Assembly (NCBI GenBank): GCA_022360095.1
Contig: JAKSDK010001377.1
Location: 1 to 64,000, forward strand
DNA from: Phycisphaerales bacterium
Lineage (GTDB): Bacteria; Planctomycetota; Phycisphaerae; UBA1845; UTPLA1
Direction of reading: 5' to 3'
DNA: 64,000 bases
Every line of letters begins with the position of its first letter. Position 1 is the stretch's first letter. Positions 1-8,706 of this stretch are shown piece after piece. The notes beneath the pieces were generated by a model. The model was not told the DNA's origin, made no database searches, and saw nothing but the letters and a program-made list of their open reading frames with translations. The position numbers and the translations under genes are program-made.

Positions 1-225
1 AATAATTCGAATAACAGCAACAATTCAAATAACTCGAACAACAGCAACAACTCAAATAACAGCAACAACTCAAACAATTCAAACAACAGCAATAATTCGA
101 ACAATAGCAACAACTCGAACAACTCGAACAACAGCAACAATTCAAACAACTCAAACAACAGCAATAACTCGAATAACAGCAACAACTCAAATAATTCGAA
201 CAACAGCAATAACTCAAATAACGCC
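1..225 (+). repeat. 9-bp tandem repeat encoding (Asn-Asn-Ser)24
   Basis: There are 24 nine-base units (1-216) followed by one NNA unit. Asn codons alternate between AAT and AAC, and Ser uses both TCA/TCG and AGC. AGC units fall at positions 2, 5, 7, 10, 12, 15, 18, 20 and 23 and are never adjacent. This gives a higher-order pattern of five units (45 bp; AGC, TCN, TCN, AGC, TCN) that is regular over units 2-16 and 20-24. Confidence 0.95.
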
Positions 226-639
226 AACACGCCTCCGTCACAGCCGGTGTGCGACAACTGCCATAATCTTTCCACGACCTTCAACGAGTGTATGCATTGG
301 GCGAACGATCCCAATGGCACACCGTGTTCGACGACGGAGTGCATTAAGAACGTGGTCGACACGGACACCTGCAGCCACCATCCTGGGCAGGCGGATCCAT
401 CTGAATGCGAGAATAAGTCGGTGGCCGGCCCCATTCTTGTTCAAACAGGACATACGCAAGCGTGTCCAGGCGGCGTTGTCAACTGGGCTGTGCTTCATAC
501 CGTTTGGTATGACAACTGTGGAAACAACTGCTTCAAGGTTGATATTTTGGCCACGTGCTTAACTGGAGCGTGTGGTGCCGGCCCTCAAGCATGGGGGCCT
601 GACAACCGCGGTGTCAAGAAAAGGTGTGGCTGCCCGTGA
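1..639 (+). CDS. Asn-Asn-Ser repeat protein with Cys-rich C-terminal domain (5' end outside window)
   Basis: The frame is open from the first base, so the gene starts upstream and only its last 212 codons are visible; the stop is TGA at 637-639. Residues 1-72 are 24 uninterrupted Asn-Asn-Ser triplets, followed by a short NNA-NTPPSQP linker. The remaining roughly 130 residues form a Cys-rich domain with 14 cysteines, several in CxxC or CxxxC spacing, ending in RCGCP. The asparagine/serine tract looks like a flexible spacer carrying a disulfide-rich head, which suggests export, but the N-terminus is not in the window. I recognise no family. Repeat codons vary synonymously, so the tract is selected as protein. 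The next gene on the same strand begins 95 nt later. Confidence 0.8.
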   Translation, partial: NNSNNSNNSNNSNNSNNSNNSNNSNNSNNSNNSNNSNNSNNSNNSNNSNNSNNSNNSNNSNNSNNSNNSNNSNNANTPPSQPVCDNCHNLSTTFNECMHWANDPNGTPCSTTECIKNVVDTDTCSHHPGQADPSECENKSVAGPILVQTGHTQACPGGVVNWAVLHTVWYDNCGNNCFKVDILATCLTGACGAGPQAWGPDNRGVKKRCGCP

Positions 640-734
640 GTCGATCGCAACCCTTGATTAGGGTGCTCGTGAATGTCCTGATGTCGGTCGCTACTGAAGG
701 ATGAGGCGACATCAACAATGCGAGGAGTGCTAGT

Positions 735-1841
735 ATGCTAGGTCAGACGTTTCGATACACGACGATTACGGTTTCCCTCATTGCGATGATCGCCGCATTT
801 GTCTTCCTTGGCTCTGGGGAAAGCACTCAGTCCACAAGCTTTGCAAAAGAGAATGCAGCGGCCGCCCAGGCCCAGGAGGAAAAGGTTTCCATGGTCGGTC
901 GCCTGGTGACAGAGAAAGCGGCTTATCAGCGACTTGACTTCGAAGCACCGGTGCTGAACGCCCTCCAAGCCTCCGACCTCTCATTGCCGGATTCCTTTAC
1001 CGTCACGTTCGAGATGAGTATTCCTACCGTCAGATTTGACCCTGACCAGGGGACGACGATCTGTGAATGCAAGCTAACCTATCAAAATGGCGTCCGTGGT
1101 CTTTCGGTCGAGAGTCCGTTGACGAACAACCTGACCTATCGTGCTCCGGGGACCGCCGGGTATCAGGATATCGATTATGACGAGGAAGGGAATCTCCTGA
1201 TTTGGCATTCGGCGAGGAAGGTCTGCCTCAGCGCCGGTGACGTCAACCGTGCTTTCGACGAACAAGAGCTTTTTCGAATACACCCCGATGGTACGGTCGT
1301 CCTCGATCACGTCCATCCACAAACCTATGAGTATCGAGTGGGCAGCGAGAACAACGTACACGAGTTTGAGAAATTCCGCTTGGCCACGGGAAGAGGATTC
1401 AGTAAGCATCTGCGTGCTCTAAATTCCGAGATTCCATTACAAGACCCGGTACAAATGTTCGATGTTCAAGGTGTTTTGGGTGCCAGTCTGACGGGCGCTT
1501 GGGAAATCTCGGTGGATGAAGACGCTGACCACCTTGTACGTGAGGCCGTATTCTGGTCGGACAACATGGCGGACCATCCCGCTGTTCGCGTTGAAGCCTA
1601 TGGCGATATCATTGACGGAAGCGACCCCGTCATTGCTTCCGCAGGAACAATTGAATACGACCATGGTGGCGATGGCCAAACCTATCTGGTCGAAATCAAT
1701 GTGCTGGACTATTCAACGGCCGTAGATGAAGAGCATCTAACATCGTTGCGACAACGCCTAGTAGACGAGCTTCCTGAAGCGGTGGAGGTCGTCGATTTCA
1801 GAACCCCTGTGCCGCAACGTTATTCTTCCGACGCCCATTGA
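735..1841 (+). CDS. exported or membrane-anchored protein of unknown function
   Basis: This encodes a 368-residue protein. The ATG is preceded by a GAGGAG ribosome-binding site about 8 nt upstream, which supports the start. Residues 8-27 are a hydrophobic signal or anchor segment, followed by a Ser/Ala/Gln-rich linker. There is no lipobox cysteine. The rest is a soluble domain rich in acidic and aromatic residues with only two visible cysteines (near residue 118 and in an RKVCLSAGD stretch). I do not recognise a family. It follows the NNS-repeat gene by 95 nt on the same strand, so the two may be co-transcribed. An imperfect hairpin lies about 50 nt after its stop codon. Confidence 0.75.
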   Translation: MLGQTFRYTTITVSLIAMIAAFVFLGSGESTQSTSFAKENAAAAQAQEEKVSMVGRLVTEKAAYQRLDFEAPVLNALQASDLSLPDSFTVTFEMSIPTVRFDPDQGTTICECKLTYQNGVRGLSVESPLTNNLTYRAPGTAGYQDIDYDEEGNLLIWHSARKVCLSAGDVNRAFDEQELFRIHPDGTVVLDHVHPQTYEYRVGSENNVHEFEKFRLATGRGFSKHLRALNSEIPLQDPVQMFDVQGVLGASLTGAWEISVDEDADHLVREAVFWSDNMADHPAVRVEAYGDIIDGSDPVIASAGTIEYDHGGDGQTYLVEINVLDYSTAVDEEHLTSLRQRLVDELPEAVEVVDFRTPVPQRYSSDAH

Positions 1842-1890
1842 CCTGAACCAACGGCCAAAACGTTTGCATGGTCTATTCGTCCTGGCGCCT

Positions 1891-1951
1891 CGAAACCCGT
1901 CAAGAAAGAAAAGAGGGGTGTGGGAATTTTGCATTTTCTTGCTAGGTTTCG
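1891..1951 (+). terminator. long imperfect hairpin after the exported protein gene
   Basis: CGAAACC at 1891-1897 and CAAGAAA at 1901-1907 pair with TTTCTTG at 1935-1941 and GGTTTCG at 1945-1951. This makes a 14-bp stem with a symmetric 3x3 internal loop and a 27-nt apical loop. No U-tract follows, so it is either a Rho-dependent or mRNA-stabilising 3' structure, or a leader element for the gene at 2071. Nothing else is evident in 1842-2070. Confidence 0.5.
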
Positions 1952-2070
1952 CGAATTGTCGTGCGCAGTTCTCTAGCAATCTTGCCACTCTCTCAACGTG
2001 CTCCTCATCCGCATGCCCGTCACCCGCGGACGCTATTTACAATAACGGGTAGACGCAAATATCGAACAAT

Positions 2071-4422
2071 GTGTCAAGCAACATTTGCGTTGCCGACGCC
2101 TGTGTGCACCTTAACGCGATGAATCCGATTCTTAATCACGTTCATGACGGACAAGCCGGCCTCACGGTCCAGGATGCGGGAGAAACCTCCTGGACAAAAC
2201 GTGGCCGGACCGTTAGCCGCGGCATTGAAATTCTGGGCGCCTTTGCCGTCGGCGCCGTGGTGATGAGCTTCGTCTATACCGACATTCGGCGCGTATCCTA
2301 CGACCGAATCGGCGTGCCGGGATACGATGGATGGTACCACACGAAGATGGCGGCACTTCTGCCGGAGATCGGACTGGTCGATCATTTCCCCTGGCTGCGA
2401 TTTGTGTATTTCACGCGCGAGGGACAGGACTTCGTCAGCCATCACACGGGTTTCCACGTGTTGCTCGCACCGTTTGTGCATTTGTCGAAATATTTAGCTG
2501 GAGACTATGCGCCGGGGGCGCGCTGGGCAATAAGCATTTGCTTCGGTTTGGTCGTGGCGCTGATGTATGGACTCCTGATCGACAAAGGCGCTCGCTGGCG
2601 CTGGCTGTGGCTGTCGCTCTTTCTGTTTTCAGGGCATGATTTCTTTCTACGCCATTCTTACATCCGTGCGATTTGTCCATCGCTGGTATTCATGCTGACG
2701 ATCTTGCTACTGATGTTTCGAAAGCGATACCTCTCCGCAGGCATCGCGGTCGCGCTCTACAATCACTTGTATCTCGGCGGCGTCATTTACAGTCCCGTTC
2801 TGGTCGGAAGTTATGCCCTGGCCCATCTGCTGCAGCCGGCCCACGAGCGAACGTTTCCATGGAAAGTCGTCGCATGGACCGCGACAGGTTGGTTGGTCGG
2901 TATCCTGACTCATCCCTATCGCAGCGGGGCGCTGGAATTTCTTTATATGCAGGTCTTCGAGACCGGGCTCGCACCTGATATCGACGTCGGCAACGAATGG
3001 CAGTCCTACGGCAATGTTTGGGGGTTCTTCAAAGAACAGATGGGAATCACAATCGTCGTCTGGATTATCGCGATGCTCCTGCGACTCGGCTCGCAGCAGC
3101 GGTGCACACCGCGAGACTTAACGTTGGTCATTCTGAATTTCGTATTTCTCGCACTGACGATCAAGGCCAAGCGTTTCATCGAGTATTCACCGGTTTTCTG
3201 CCTGCTCAGTGCCGCATTCCTGGCAGCCCCAGTGGTCCATCGATGGGCGGATTGGTTTGAGCAGCCGGATGCAAATTCAAAACTGCGCAGCCGGCTGGCC
3301 CGCACCGGATTCATCGTGCTCTTTTTGGTCGTCGTGCTGACGCTCGCCTTCCGGCGTGGGTTTGATCCACGAATTGCAACCATTTTGGTCGAGTGGCCGA
3401 TGACAACGGTGCTGGCGGCGGTCCTCATTCTTGCGCCGGTGCTGCGCATCTGGCTGCGAAACCCGGACCAGCTTGGCGGTCCGACGGCCTTTACGATTGC
3501 CATCGTGGCGATTCCCTGCTCGGGAGCGATCATTAAGGCGCTGCTGCAAGTCGTATTTCAATGGGGATACGACGTGCCATCGGCACGCGACGCACAGCTT
3601 CCAGTGAGCTACATCGTGACGGTCTTCTTGAGTGTGCTGTATCTTGGCGCAGTCATCATCGTTGCGCGTTGCGCGTGGCGGCGGACGTTTGCAGGTCCGC
3701 TACGACCACGGGTCATTCAAAATGTCAACGTGCTTTTGGCCACAACCGCCATCGTCGCGGGCCTGATGACCTTCGCAGGACCTACGCTGGTGCGGGCACA
3801 GGAAGTCAGCTGGTGCGGCTACGATCTGCAGGCAATACGAAAGATGGTGGCCTATTTAAAAGAAGACTCCAAACCCGGAGACGTCATCTTCACGGACGAT
3901 TGGGACGTATTTCCGGTGTTCTTCTATCACAATTCACACAACTACTACGTCGTCGGCTTGGATCCGAAATTTACGCAGTCCCGTCAGCCCGGGTTGTGGG
4001 AAAGGTACGTGCGGATCACGCGCGCACAAACGCCATTCAATAGCAGCATCAAAATCCGGAGCGATCGAGGAGGTCTCGTCACGGAGAACCTGGACATTCG
4101 GCTTGAGGACATTCGGACCCATTTCGGGGCGAATTACATCATCACGGACCAGGACCACAAGCACTTGGGAAGACAATTACTATCCAGGCCTGATTTCGCC
4201 AAACTGATCTATCCGCCACAGCCGACGACGGTTTGGGAGGATTTGCCGTATTTGGTTTTCAAGGTGCGGAACGAACCGAGTCATGAAAATACGCATGGCC
4301 ACGCCAAGTCACTTCACATACACCCGAAGTTCATACCGCCGGCCATGAATCGTCGAGATCATCCGTTTCGGCGTCCCATTAATGTTCAGTCGTTAACCAC
4401 CAACCCGTTCCCCAGGCGTTGA
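2071..4422 (+). CDS. multi-pass membrane protein, GT-C glycosyltransferase-like
   Basis: This encodes a 783-residue protein with a first membrane segment at about residues 55-70, then more than ten hydrophobic segments, and a soluble C-terminal region after about residue 575. YDGWYH at 85-90, in the first extracytoplasmic loop, matches the DxxYH-like position of GT-C transferases that use polyprenyl-linked sugars. The C-terminal region carries DDWDVFP and YYVVGLDP. The oligosaccharyltransferase hallmark WWDYG is absent, so calling it an STT3 or PglB enzyme is not justified. The chosen start is GTG at 2071; ATG at 2119 is an alternative, and neither has a good ribosome-binding site. Its 3' end overlaps the convergent next gene by 44 nt. 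Confidence 0.65.
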   Translation: MSSNICVADACVHLNAMNPILNHVHDGQAGLTVQDAGETSWTKRGRTVSRGIEILGAFAVGAVVMSFVYTDIRRVSYDRIGVPGYDGWYHTKMAALLPEIGLVDHFPWLRFVYFTREGQDFVSHHTGFHVLLAPFVHLSKYLAGDYAPGARWAISICFGLVVALMYGLLIDKGARWRWLWLSLFLFSGHDFFLRHSYIRAICPSLVFMLTILLLMFRKRYLSAGIAVALYNHLYLGGVIYSPVLVGSYALAHLLQPAHERTFPWKVVAWTATGWLVGILTHPYRSGALEFLYMQVFETGLAPDIDVGNEWQSYGNVWGFFKEQMGITIVVWIIAMLLRLGSQQRCTPRDLTLVILNFVFLALTIKAKRFIEYSPVFCLLSAAFLAAPVVHRWADWFEQPDANSKLRSRLARTGFIVLFLVVVLTLAFRRGFDPRIATILVEWPMTTVLAAVLILAPVLRIWLRNPDQLGGPTAFTIAIVAIPCSGAIIKALLQVVFQWGYDVPSARDAQLPVSYIVTVFLSVLYLGAVIIVARCAWRRTFAGPLRPRVIQNVNVLLATTAIVAGLMTFAGPTLVRAQEVSWCGYDLQAIRKMVAYLKEDSKPGDVIFTDDWDVFPVFFYHNSHNYYVVGLDPKFTQSRQPGLWERYVRITRAQTPFNSSIKIRSDRGGLVTENLDIRLEDIRTHFGANYIITDQDHKHLGRQLLSRPDFAKLIYPPQPTTVWEDLPYLVFKVRNEPSHENTHGHAKSLHIHPKFIPPAMNRRDHPFRRPINVQSLTTNPFPRR

Positions 4423-5647
4423 TTACAAGGCTCAGAAGACAAAGGCTCCTAAAGACCCAGCCCACGCGCTTGCCCGCTGCGAGGGACAGCAGAGCAATGA
4501 CCGGCACCCAAAAATCCAAGCTGAACCGATAGCCGAACTGCATCCAGCCTGTGTTGTAGTAGCAGAGCAACGGGACCATGATCAGCCCGACGGAAAACCA
4601 CGCGCCAATCACCCATGGTCGGCGTTTACATGCAGCCCATAGCAGCAACAGTGCAGGCGTCGAGACAAGAAGGCTCATTCCCTCCAAGTCCGGCGTCAGC
4701 ATCCGGCGTTGCGCATCCCAGTGCGGTAGCTTGGCGAACATCACCCATGCATTGTGCTTGACATAACGGACGTGAAACTGGCCGATCTCGCCGAGTTTTC
4801 CTCGCAGTCCGGCGTCTACATTCTGATGTCGATAACCGAAATCGAGCGGATTTCCGAAACGTGCCTGATTGTAGGCCAAGAGTCCCGCGACTGCGAAGAA
4901 TACGCACACGAGAGAGGCGCCGGCCCAATGCAGGGTATGCAGGCGATACGACTGAAGAGGGCGCTTGCGATTGTGTTCAAGTCCCATACCAAGCAAGAAT
5001 ATCCAGACGAAGACAACGTGTGGACGGCCGAGCATCGCCACACCGAGGGCAGCGCCGACCAGCCAGGGCGAGCGGCCCGCTGCGGCAAACCATGCGGCAC
5101 ATGCAATCCCCGTGACCGTGCAGATTTGGGCTAGAAACCAGACGGTCCCCTCCAGCGACACATACCAGTGAACGGTCCCGAAGGCGAAGAGCCAGGTCAG
5201 CCAGTCGAGACCACGATCATCAAGCGAAATGAAACCATGGGTCCTCAGAGCCCGTAAGAACAGATACACGAGCATCGCATTGAGCGCCCCGATGAGCACG
5301 GAGAAATAGACCGCGTTGATCGGCAAACCCGTCGCCGCCCAGGGCAATAAGATCAGCGCCGGCAGCGGCGGAAACGGGACGTACCACCGATTTTCATGAT
5401 GCGTAAGATCATGCGTATGAGGCGGCGGATTCAGGTCGAGTCGTCCCTGGAGAAAAGCTCGCGCCAGCGCGTCGTAATACGCCAACTTCGGAGACTCGGT
5501 GTGTCCGCCGACAAAAATAGACGCAGAATAAACAGCCCCGACCGTGACAAAGACAAGCAGCGGTTTGCGGCATAGCCGCCACAGTTTCGACACGTTCGCC
5601 CTCCGGTCAATCGAGCCCTCACTAACCAACCCATTGCCAATTGACAA
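4379..5647 (-). CDS. multi-pass membrane protein, GT-C-like
   Basis: This encodes a 422-residue polytopic protein with about ten hydrophobic segments. After the first segment comes a loop with ESPKLAYYDALARAFLQGRLDL and then RWYVPFPPLPALILLP. The aromatic loop followed by a PFPPLPAL turn is typical of large planctomycete membrane glycosyltransferase-like proteins. The start is TTG at 5647, 26 nt inside the 3' end of the upstream gene, which implies translational coupling with the fused GT-C gene. The 3' end overlaps the convergent gene 2071-4422. Family assignment rests on topology and loop character; substrate is unknown. Confidence 0.6.
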   Translation of the reverse strand: MSIGNGLVSEGSIDRRANVSKLWRLCRKPLLVFVTVGAVYSASIFVGGHTESPKLAYYDALARAFLQGRLDLNPPPHTHDLTHHENRWYVPFPPLPALILLPWAATGLPINAVYFSVLIGALNAMLVYLFLRALRTHGFISLDDRGLDWLTWLFAFGTVHWYVSLEGTVWFLAQICTVTGIACAAWFAAAGRSPWLVGAALGVAMLGRPHVVFVWIFLLGMGLEHNRKRPLQSYRLHTLHWAGASLVCVFFAVAGLLAYNQARFGNPLDFGYRHQNVDAGLRGKLGEIGQFHVRYVKHNAWVMFAKLPHWDAQRRMLTPDLEGMSLLVSTPALLLLWAACKRRPWVIGAWFSVGLIMVPLLCYYNTGWMQFGYRFSLDFWVPVIALLSLAAGKRVGWVFRSLCLLSLVINAWGTGWWLTTEH

Positions 5648-8453
5648 AACGCCCCATGTTCATGAGCTGTCCTAGGAGCAGAAGCGGGACGAGCAACCCG
5701 AAGACCCAATTTTGATACTTGGGACGTACCATATGAACAGCGACAAAAAAGAGAGGCCAAGCGACCACCACGTAACGCGAATAGGACATCAGATCCTTGG
5801 TCAACAGAGGCAGTAATACGATCATTGCAGCGTATGCGCTATAGTGCAACGGGAGTAGGCGGAATCCGATCAACAGCAAAGCAAGCGCGATGACCATGAC
5901 GATAAAATCAAGCTGAGACTCATGAAAGCTATGCCAGGGAAGACCGTCAAATCGCTCGAATGCCCCCCCGACGACGCGGGACAGGTTGTCCAGCGAGAGA
6001 CTGCCCTCGTAGCCCCACCATCCGATCGCTTTGGTGAAGAAAAACGGGTCGCCGGTTCGGACCTTGTTCAGGAGCAAATAGCAATACAACGGGACGACGG
6101 CAACGCTGAGCTGTTCCAATTTTGCAAAATCGGACCAGGACCACTTTCTCCGCCGAATCGCGTCATACAGAAAAAACGTCGATGGCACGATCAACAGAAA
6201 GATCCCGTTGGGCCGCGTGACGCCGGCGAGTCCGATGAAAACACCGGCCCAAAGCCATCGGCGGCGCTCAGTGGCAACGAATGTCAACACAACCCATAGA
6301 AAAAACAAGCTCTCCGTGAACGGCACCTGGAGAAACATCGCAAATGGCGACACGGCCAGGAGTATGACCGTCCAAAACGCGGTCCGACCATTTCGAAGAC
6401 GGGCGAGGAAATGGTAGAGGATAAGCATCGCCGCGAAGCTGCATAAATTGGCCGCGAGAAAGCCCGCCGCGTGCAAGTCTCCGACAAACAGCCGCGCGAA
6501 TCGAATCATCATCGGCCACAACGGGAAAAAGACGTACTTCAAGTGCGAGTCCACGTGCTCAATCATCTTGGGATGCGTCGGCTGGTTTGGCCTTGGTTTC
6601 AGCAGGTTCGGATAACCATCGTCGGCAATGGCGCTGTACCATTGGGCGTCGGACACGAACCACAGCTCGAAGTAATCAAACCGGGCCGGCTCTTCGTAAC
6701 GCCCGATCAACCGGTGATGATGATAGTTGTTTTCATAGTTGCCGCGATCCAACGGGACATGACGGGCGGTGTAAACGCCCCAGCCGATACTCGCCGACTT
6801 GATTGCCAGGAGCGCCACGGCCACCGTGACCAAATCGCCGACTCGCGAGGCCGATCGCGCACTCGGGACGGCATTGACTGACGTTTCCTTTTCAGCCTCG
6901 TCAATCGATAGGGTCGAGTGCCGTCTGCGTTGCGACGGTACGAAATTCGCGAGAGCCACAAAAACCCCGAGGGACGCTGCGGTCATCACCACCGCAAGTG
7001 TCCATTCGCGCTGGGGGCGTAGCTTGTCATGCAGCGCCAAGTGTCGTTCATGACGTCTCTCGGCCGCCTGTCTTGCCTTCTCATTCGACCGGCCATCCGT
7101 TACGTCGGACCAGGGTGAGAAACTTACGGTATGTGTGAATCGAGGCGGATCGCGCCAGAAGTCGCGCGGAATCTCGAATCCGCCCCCAATCGCGAACAAA
7201 ATTGCCGCCCATCGAACGCCACGCACATGAGCCGCCGTGCAAATCAAGAAAGGGACCGCCAGCACGAGGTAGCGACCGTGTACGCCCGTCGGAAATGTCA
7301 CGATCGCAAGAAGGTAGCAAGCCGTCGCGGCACAAAGGCCAAGCGGACGTCGTCGCCATTTGGCGTACGCGATGCCAAATGCCGCGAGTCCGAAAGCGCC
7401 GGAAAGAAGTTGTCCCCACCGCAGCTTGCTGATCCCGGCGAGTTTCGAATGAACATCGCCGCTACCGCCGTTCAGCGCGTCGAGCATCCACAAGTTGTAA
7501 CGGCCAACCGTGGTCCCGTGAGAGATCTTGGACGTGTGCTCCAGATAGGCATGCTCCACCCAGGCCCAACCCGACGATTGCCAAAACGGCCACGCGAGCA
7601 GATTCAAGATAAGTAAGGCGGACGCGGCGCCGATTCCGATTCGCAAACGTTGGCCCGTGTAAAGCAGGAGCGCATAGAGCCAAATCGGTGCGAAAAGAAC
7701 GCCCTGCGGTTTGAGAGCCAGCGCCAGCCCCCAGAGTAGCCCGGCCAGCAACCAACGACGGCGCATCATCGCCCACAACATCCATACGGCCGCCGCCATC
7801 AGCAGCCCGTCAGTTTGGCTCCAAAACGAGCCCACGACCGCCAATGGCGGTGCCAGAAATGCCGCGGCAAACGTCATCGCCGACAATCTCCGTCGCCGTC
7901 GGCGTTCATGGTCGTCACCGCGAACGACGGGCCCGAACCCCGCCATCACAACTGCTGCTGCGCCCCATGCCATCAACAGGTCGGCGAAAATGGATAGACT
8001 GCTGTAGACCCATCGGGCAACGGGTGTGTTCACCCATCGATCCTGATCGACCCGGGCATGGAGCCACCCCTGTGCCGCGATGATGTACGCTGCGCCGGGC
8101 GGGTAGTTCAGAATGCGATCGAACGTCCGTTCGGCCGTGCTGGTTGTGCCGTCGACGTGATATTGAACGTGCGGATGGCGCGGCGCTGCGCAGGTGTAAA
8201 GCTTTGTAAGCCCATAATCCTGGGACAGGATACCCCAACGAACGAAGTCATCGTGGTCCGGCGAATAGCCGTGTTGTGGCGCCAGGTAGACAAGGGAAAT
8301 GCGGCCCAGCAGCCCCAAGAGAGTCGCCGTTGCGACGATCAAGCCGGGAGCCGTGAGGCCGGCGCTGCGCATTCTTCCGCTCTGCTCAGCGTGGACCACC
8401 GACGCGAAGCCCGTAACGGCCGACCTTTCATCTTGAGAAAGTCTGCGATTCAA
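5622..8453 (-). CDS. two-domain GT-C membrane protein (ALG6/GT87-like half fused to PIG-V-like half)
   Basis: This encodes a 943-residue protein made of two membrane halves. The N-terminal half (about 35-430) has DHDD at 66-69, NYPPG at 116-120, FWSQTDG at 210-216 and LKPQG near 250, all features of polyprenyl-sugar GT-C enzymes. A charged, non-membrane linker covers about 440-535. The C-terminal half (about 540-943) has SDAQWYSAIADDGYP at 601-615, FFPLWP near 642-647, FTESLFF near 700 and TRPNG near 745. These match the bacterial PIG-V mannosyltransferase-like pattern, with Asp602 the likely catalytic residue. The start is TTG at 8453 with AGGAGAG 6 nt upstream. It is probably in one transcript with the gene at 4379-5647. 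Confidence 0.7.
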   Translation of the reverse strand: MNRRLSQDERSAVTGFASVVHAEQSGRMRSAGLTAPGLIVATATLLGLLGRISLVYLAPQHGYSPDHDDFVRWGILSQDYGLTKLYTCAAPRHPHVQYHVDGTTSTAERTFDRILNYPPGAAYIIAAQGWLHARVDQDRWVNTPVARWVYSSLSIFADLLMAWGAAAVVMAGFGPVVRGDDHERRRRRRLSAMTFAAAFLAPPLAVVGSFWSQTDGLLMAAAVWMLWAMMRRRWLLAGLLWGLALALKPQGVLFAPIWLYALLLYTGQRLRIGIGAASALLILNLLAWPFWQSSGWAWVEHAYLEHTSKISHGTTVGRYNLWMLDALNGGSGDVHSKLAGISKLRWGQLLSGAFGLAAFGIAYAKWRRRPLGLCAATACYLLAIVTFPTGVHGRYLVLAVPFLICTAAHVRGVRWAAILFAIGGGFEIPRDFWRDPPRFTHTVSFSPWSDVTDGRSNEKARQAAERRHERHLALHDKLRPQREWTLAVVMTAASLGVFVALANFVPSQRRRHSTLSIDEAEKETSVNAVPSARSASRVGDLVTVAVALLAIKSASIGWGVYTARHVPLDRGNYENNYHHHRLIGRYEEPARFDYFELWFVSDAQWYSAIADDGYPNLLKPRPNQPTHPKMIEHVDSHLKYVFFPLWPMMIRFARLFVGDLHAAGFLAANLCSFAAMLILYHFLARLRNGRTAFWTVILLAVSPFAMFLQVPFTESLFFLWVVLTFVATERRRWLWAGVFIGLAGVTRPNGIFLLIVPSTFFLYDAIRRRKWSWSDFAKLEQLSVAVVPLYCYLLLNKVRTGDPFFFTKAIGWWGYEGSLSLDNLSRVVGGAFERFDGLPWHSFHESQLDFIVMVIALALLLIGFRLLPLHYSAYAAMIVLLPLLTKDLMSYSRYVVVAWPLFFVAVHMVRPKYQNWVFGLLVPLLLLGQLMNMGRFVNWQWVG

Positions 8454-8706
8454 AAACTTCTCTCCTCGCCCGAATACGCTCGGCTGACCTGAAATTTGAA
8501 CGGTTCCCTCGCCGGCCAGCTGCTGCCTTTAGTTTAACCGATTTTACGATCCAAGAATATGTTAGAACGCCGAAATCAGCCCACTTTGGCAAGTGTTCGC
8601 CGTAGAGCAGCCTCACCATCCATGGATATGTCGGGCTCGGCGCCAAGCTGAAGAATCCATTCGCCGAGTTTGTGACTCATGAATGGACCAGCTACTTTGA
8701 AATGGG

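Noticed and set aside
2071..4422. Oligosaccharyltransferase (STT3/PglB)
   Set aside because: The WWDYG hallmark is not present; only general GT-C features are seen.
8454..8706. Short minus-strand frame (8428-8646) as a gene
   Set aside because: It overlaps the start of the GT-C fusion gene and lacks a ribosome-binding site and any known pattern; the stretch otherwise looks like a plain intergenic region.
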